A stretch of 6,555 nt of DNA from CAYWBU01 sp942491525 (GTDB lineage: Bacteria; Desulfobacterota; Desulfomonilia; UBA1062): positions 1 through 6,555 of the forward strand of contig CALOBW010000021.1 in the NCBI GenBank assembly GCA_942491525.1. Reading direction: 5' to 3'. Within the stretch, counting starts at the first letter, position 1. Each line of letters opens with the position of its first letter. Shown piece by piece: positions 6,478 to 6,555 of this stretch. A program made the translations under genes and the position numbers. The notes beneath the pieces are model-generated. The model searched no databases and was not told where the DNA came from. It saw only the letters and a list, made by a program, of their open reading frames with translations.

Positions 6478-6510
6478 ACAAAAACGGCGACCAAAATAAT
6501 CGGTCGCCGT
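6478..6510 (-). terminator. Intrinsic terminator of the gene entering from the right
   Basis: The inverted repeat ACGGCGACC / GGTCGCCGT (6484-6492 and 6502-6510) forms a 9-bp GC-rich stem with a 9-nt AT-rich loop. On the - strand the stem is followed by a TTTTT run and then TCTTT, as in a Rho-independent terminator. On the + strand it is followed by ctaaat, so its direction is leftward. It ends 8 bases after a - strand stop codon, which ties it to that gene. It also separates that transcript from the lipoprotein operon. Confidence 0.85.
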
Positions 6511-6518
6511 CTAAATAA

Positions 6519-6555
6519 CTATTCTGCTGAACTAGCCCATTCTCCGTTACCAAAT
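6519..6555 (-). CDS. 3' end of an unidentified gene (partial)
   Basis: On the - strand one frame ends with the codons for FGNGEWASSAE followed by TAG at 6519-6521. The stop lies 8 bases before a strong intrinsic terminator, the arrangement expected for the end of a real gene. Only 11 residues are visible, so the product cannot be identified. Another frame stays open through the terminator, but that would place the hairpin inside the coding region and is less likely. Confidence 0.5.
   Translation of the reverse strand, partial: FGNGEWASSAE

Noticed and set aside
6470..6553. Another - strand frame at the right edge that stays open through the terminator hairpin
   Set aside because: A real gene would have to code through a strong terminator. 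The frame ending at 6519, just before the hairpin, gives a normal gene end.
1..6555. Search for tRNA, rRNA, CRISPR arrays, insertion sequences, integrase or attachment sites
   Set aside because: No cloverleaf, regularly spaced direct repeats, transposase-like product or terminal inverted repeats were recognised by eye.

Overview
The window comes from a moderately high-GC, Gram-negative-type bacterium. The evidence is two predicted lipoproteins, a Tat-like lipoprotein flavoprotein, a twin-arginine phosphoesterase and consistently strong AGGAGG-type ribosome binding sites. The mixture is compatible with a deltaproteobacterial, Desulfobacterota or related environmental lineage, but no taxonomic marker gene is present, so this is only an impression.

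Layout. On the + strand, 1-1563 is the 3' part (all but a few N-terminal codons) of an exported FAD-dependent oxidoreductase of the FAD_oxidored type. Its stop overlaps tail-to-tail by 14 bp with a four-gene cluster on the - strand, which is transcribed from right to left. In order of transcription the cluster contains lipoprotein A (4897-6372), its tandem paralogue lipoprotein B (3404-4879), a Tat-exported calcineurin-like metallophosphoesterase (1905-3407) and a small two-helix membrane protein resembling the DUF6868 family (1550-1849). The gaps are 17 nt, a 4-nt ATGA overlap, and 55 nt. This spacing argues for one operon with translational coupling between lipoprotein B and the phosphoesterase. 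The 183-nt stretch right of the operon holds an AT-rich probable promoter and 5' leader. Beyond it lie an intrinsic terminator reading leftwards and the last codons of another - strand gene that enters from outside the window.

How the genes may work together. All four operon products are predicted to be exported or membrane-located: two surface or periplasmic lipoproteins, a pre-folded metal-dependent phosphoesterase and a small integral membrane protein. The convergent neighbour is also an envelope protein. The two lipoproteins are about 74% identical over a 177-residue core (hand count), are exactly the same length (491 aa), and belong to no family I can name. A core with repeated short beta-hairpin-like motifs suggests a propeller-like fold. 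The sequence therefore suggests an uncharacterised envelope module built around a Tat phosphoesterase and a duplicated lipoprotein. Its substrate is not visible. No RNA genes, CRISPR arrays, insertion sequences, integrases or attachment sites were seen.
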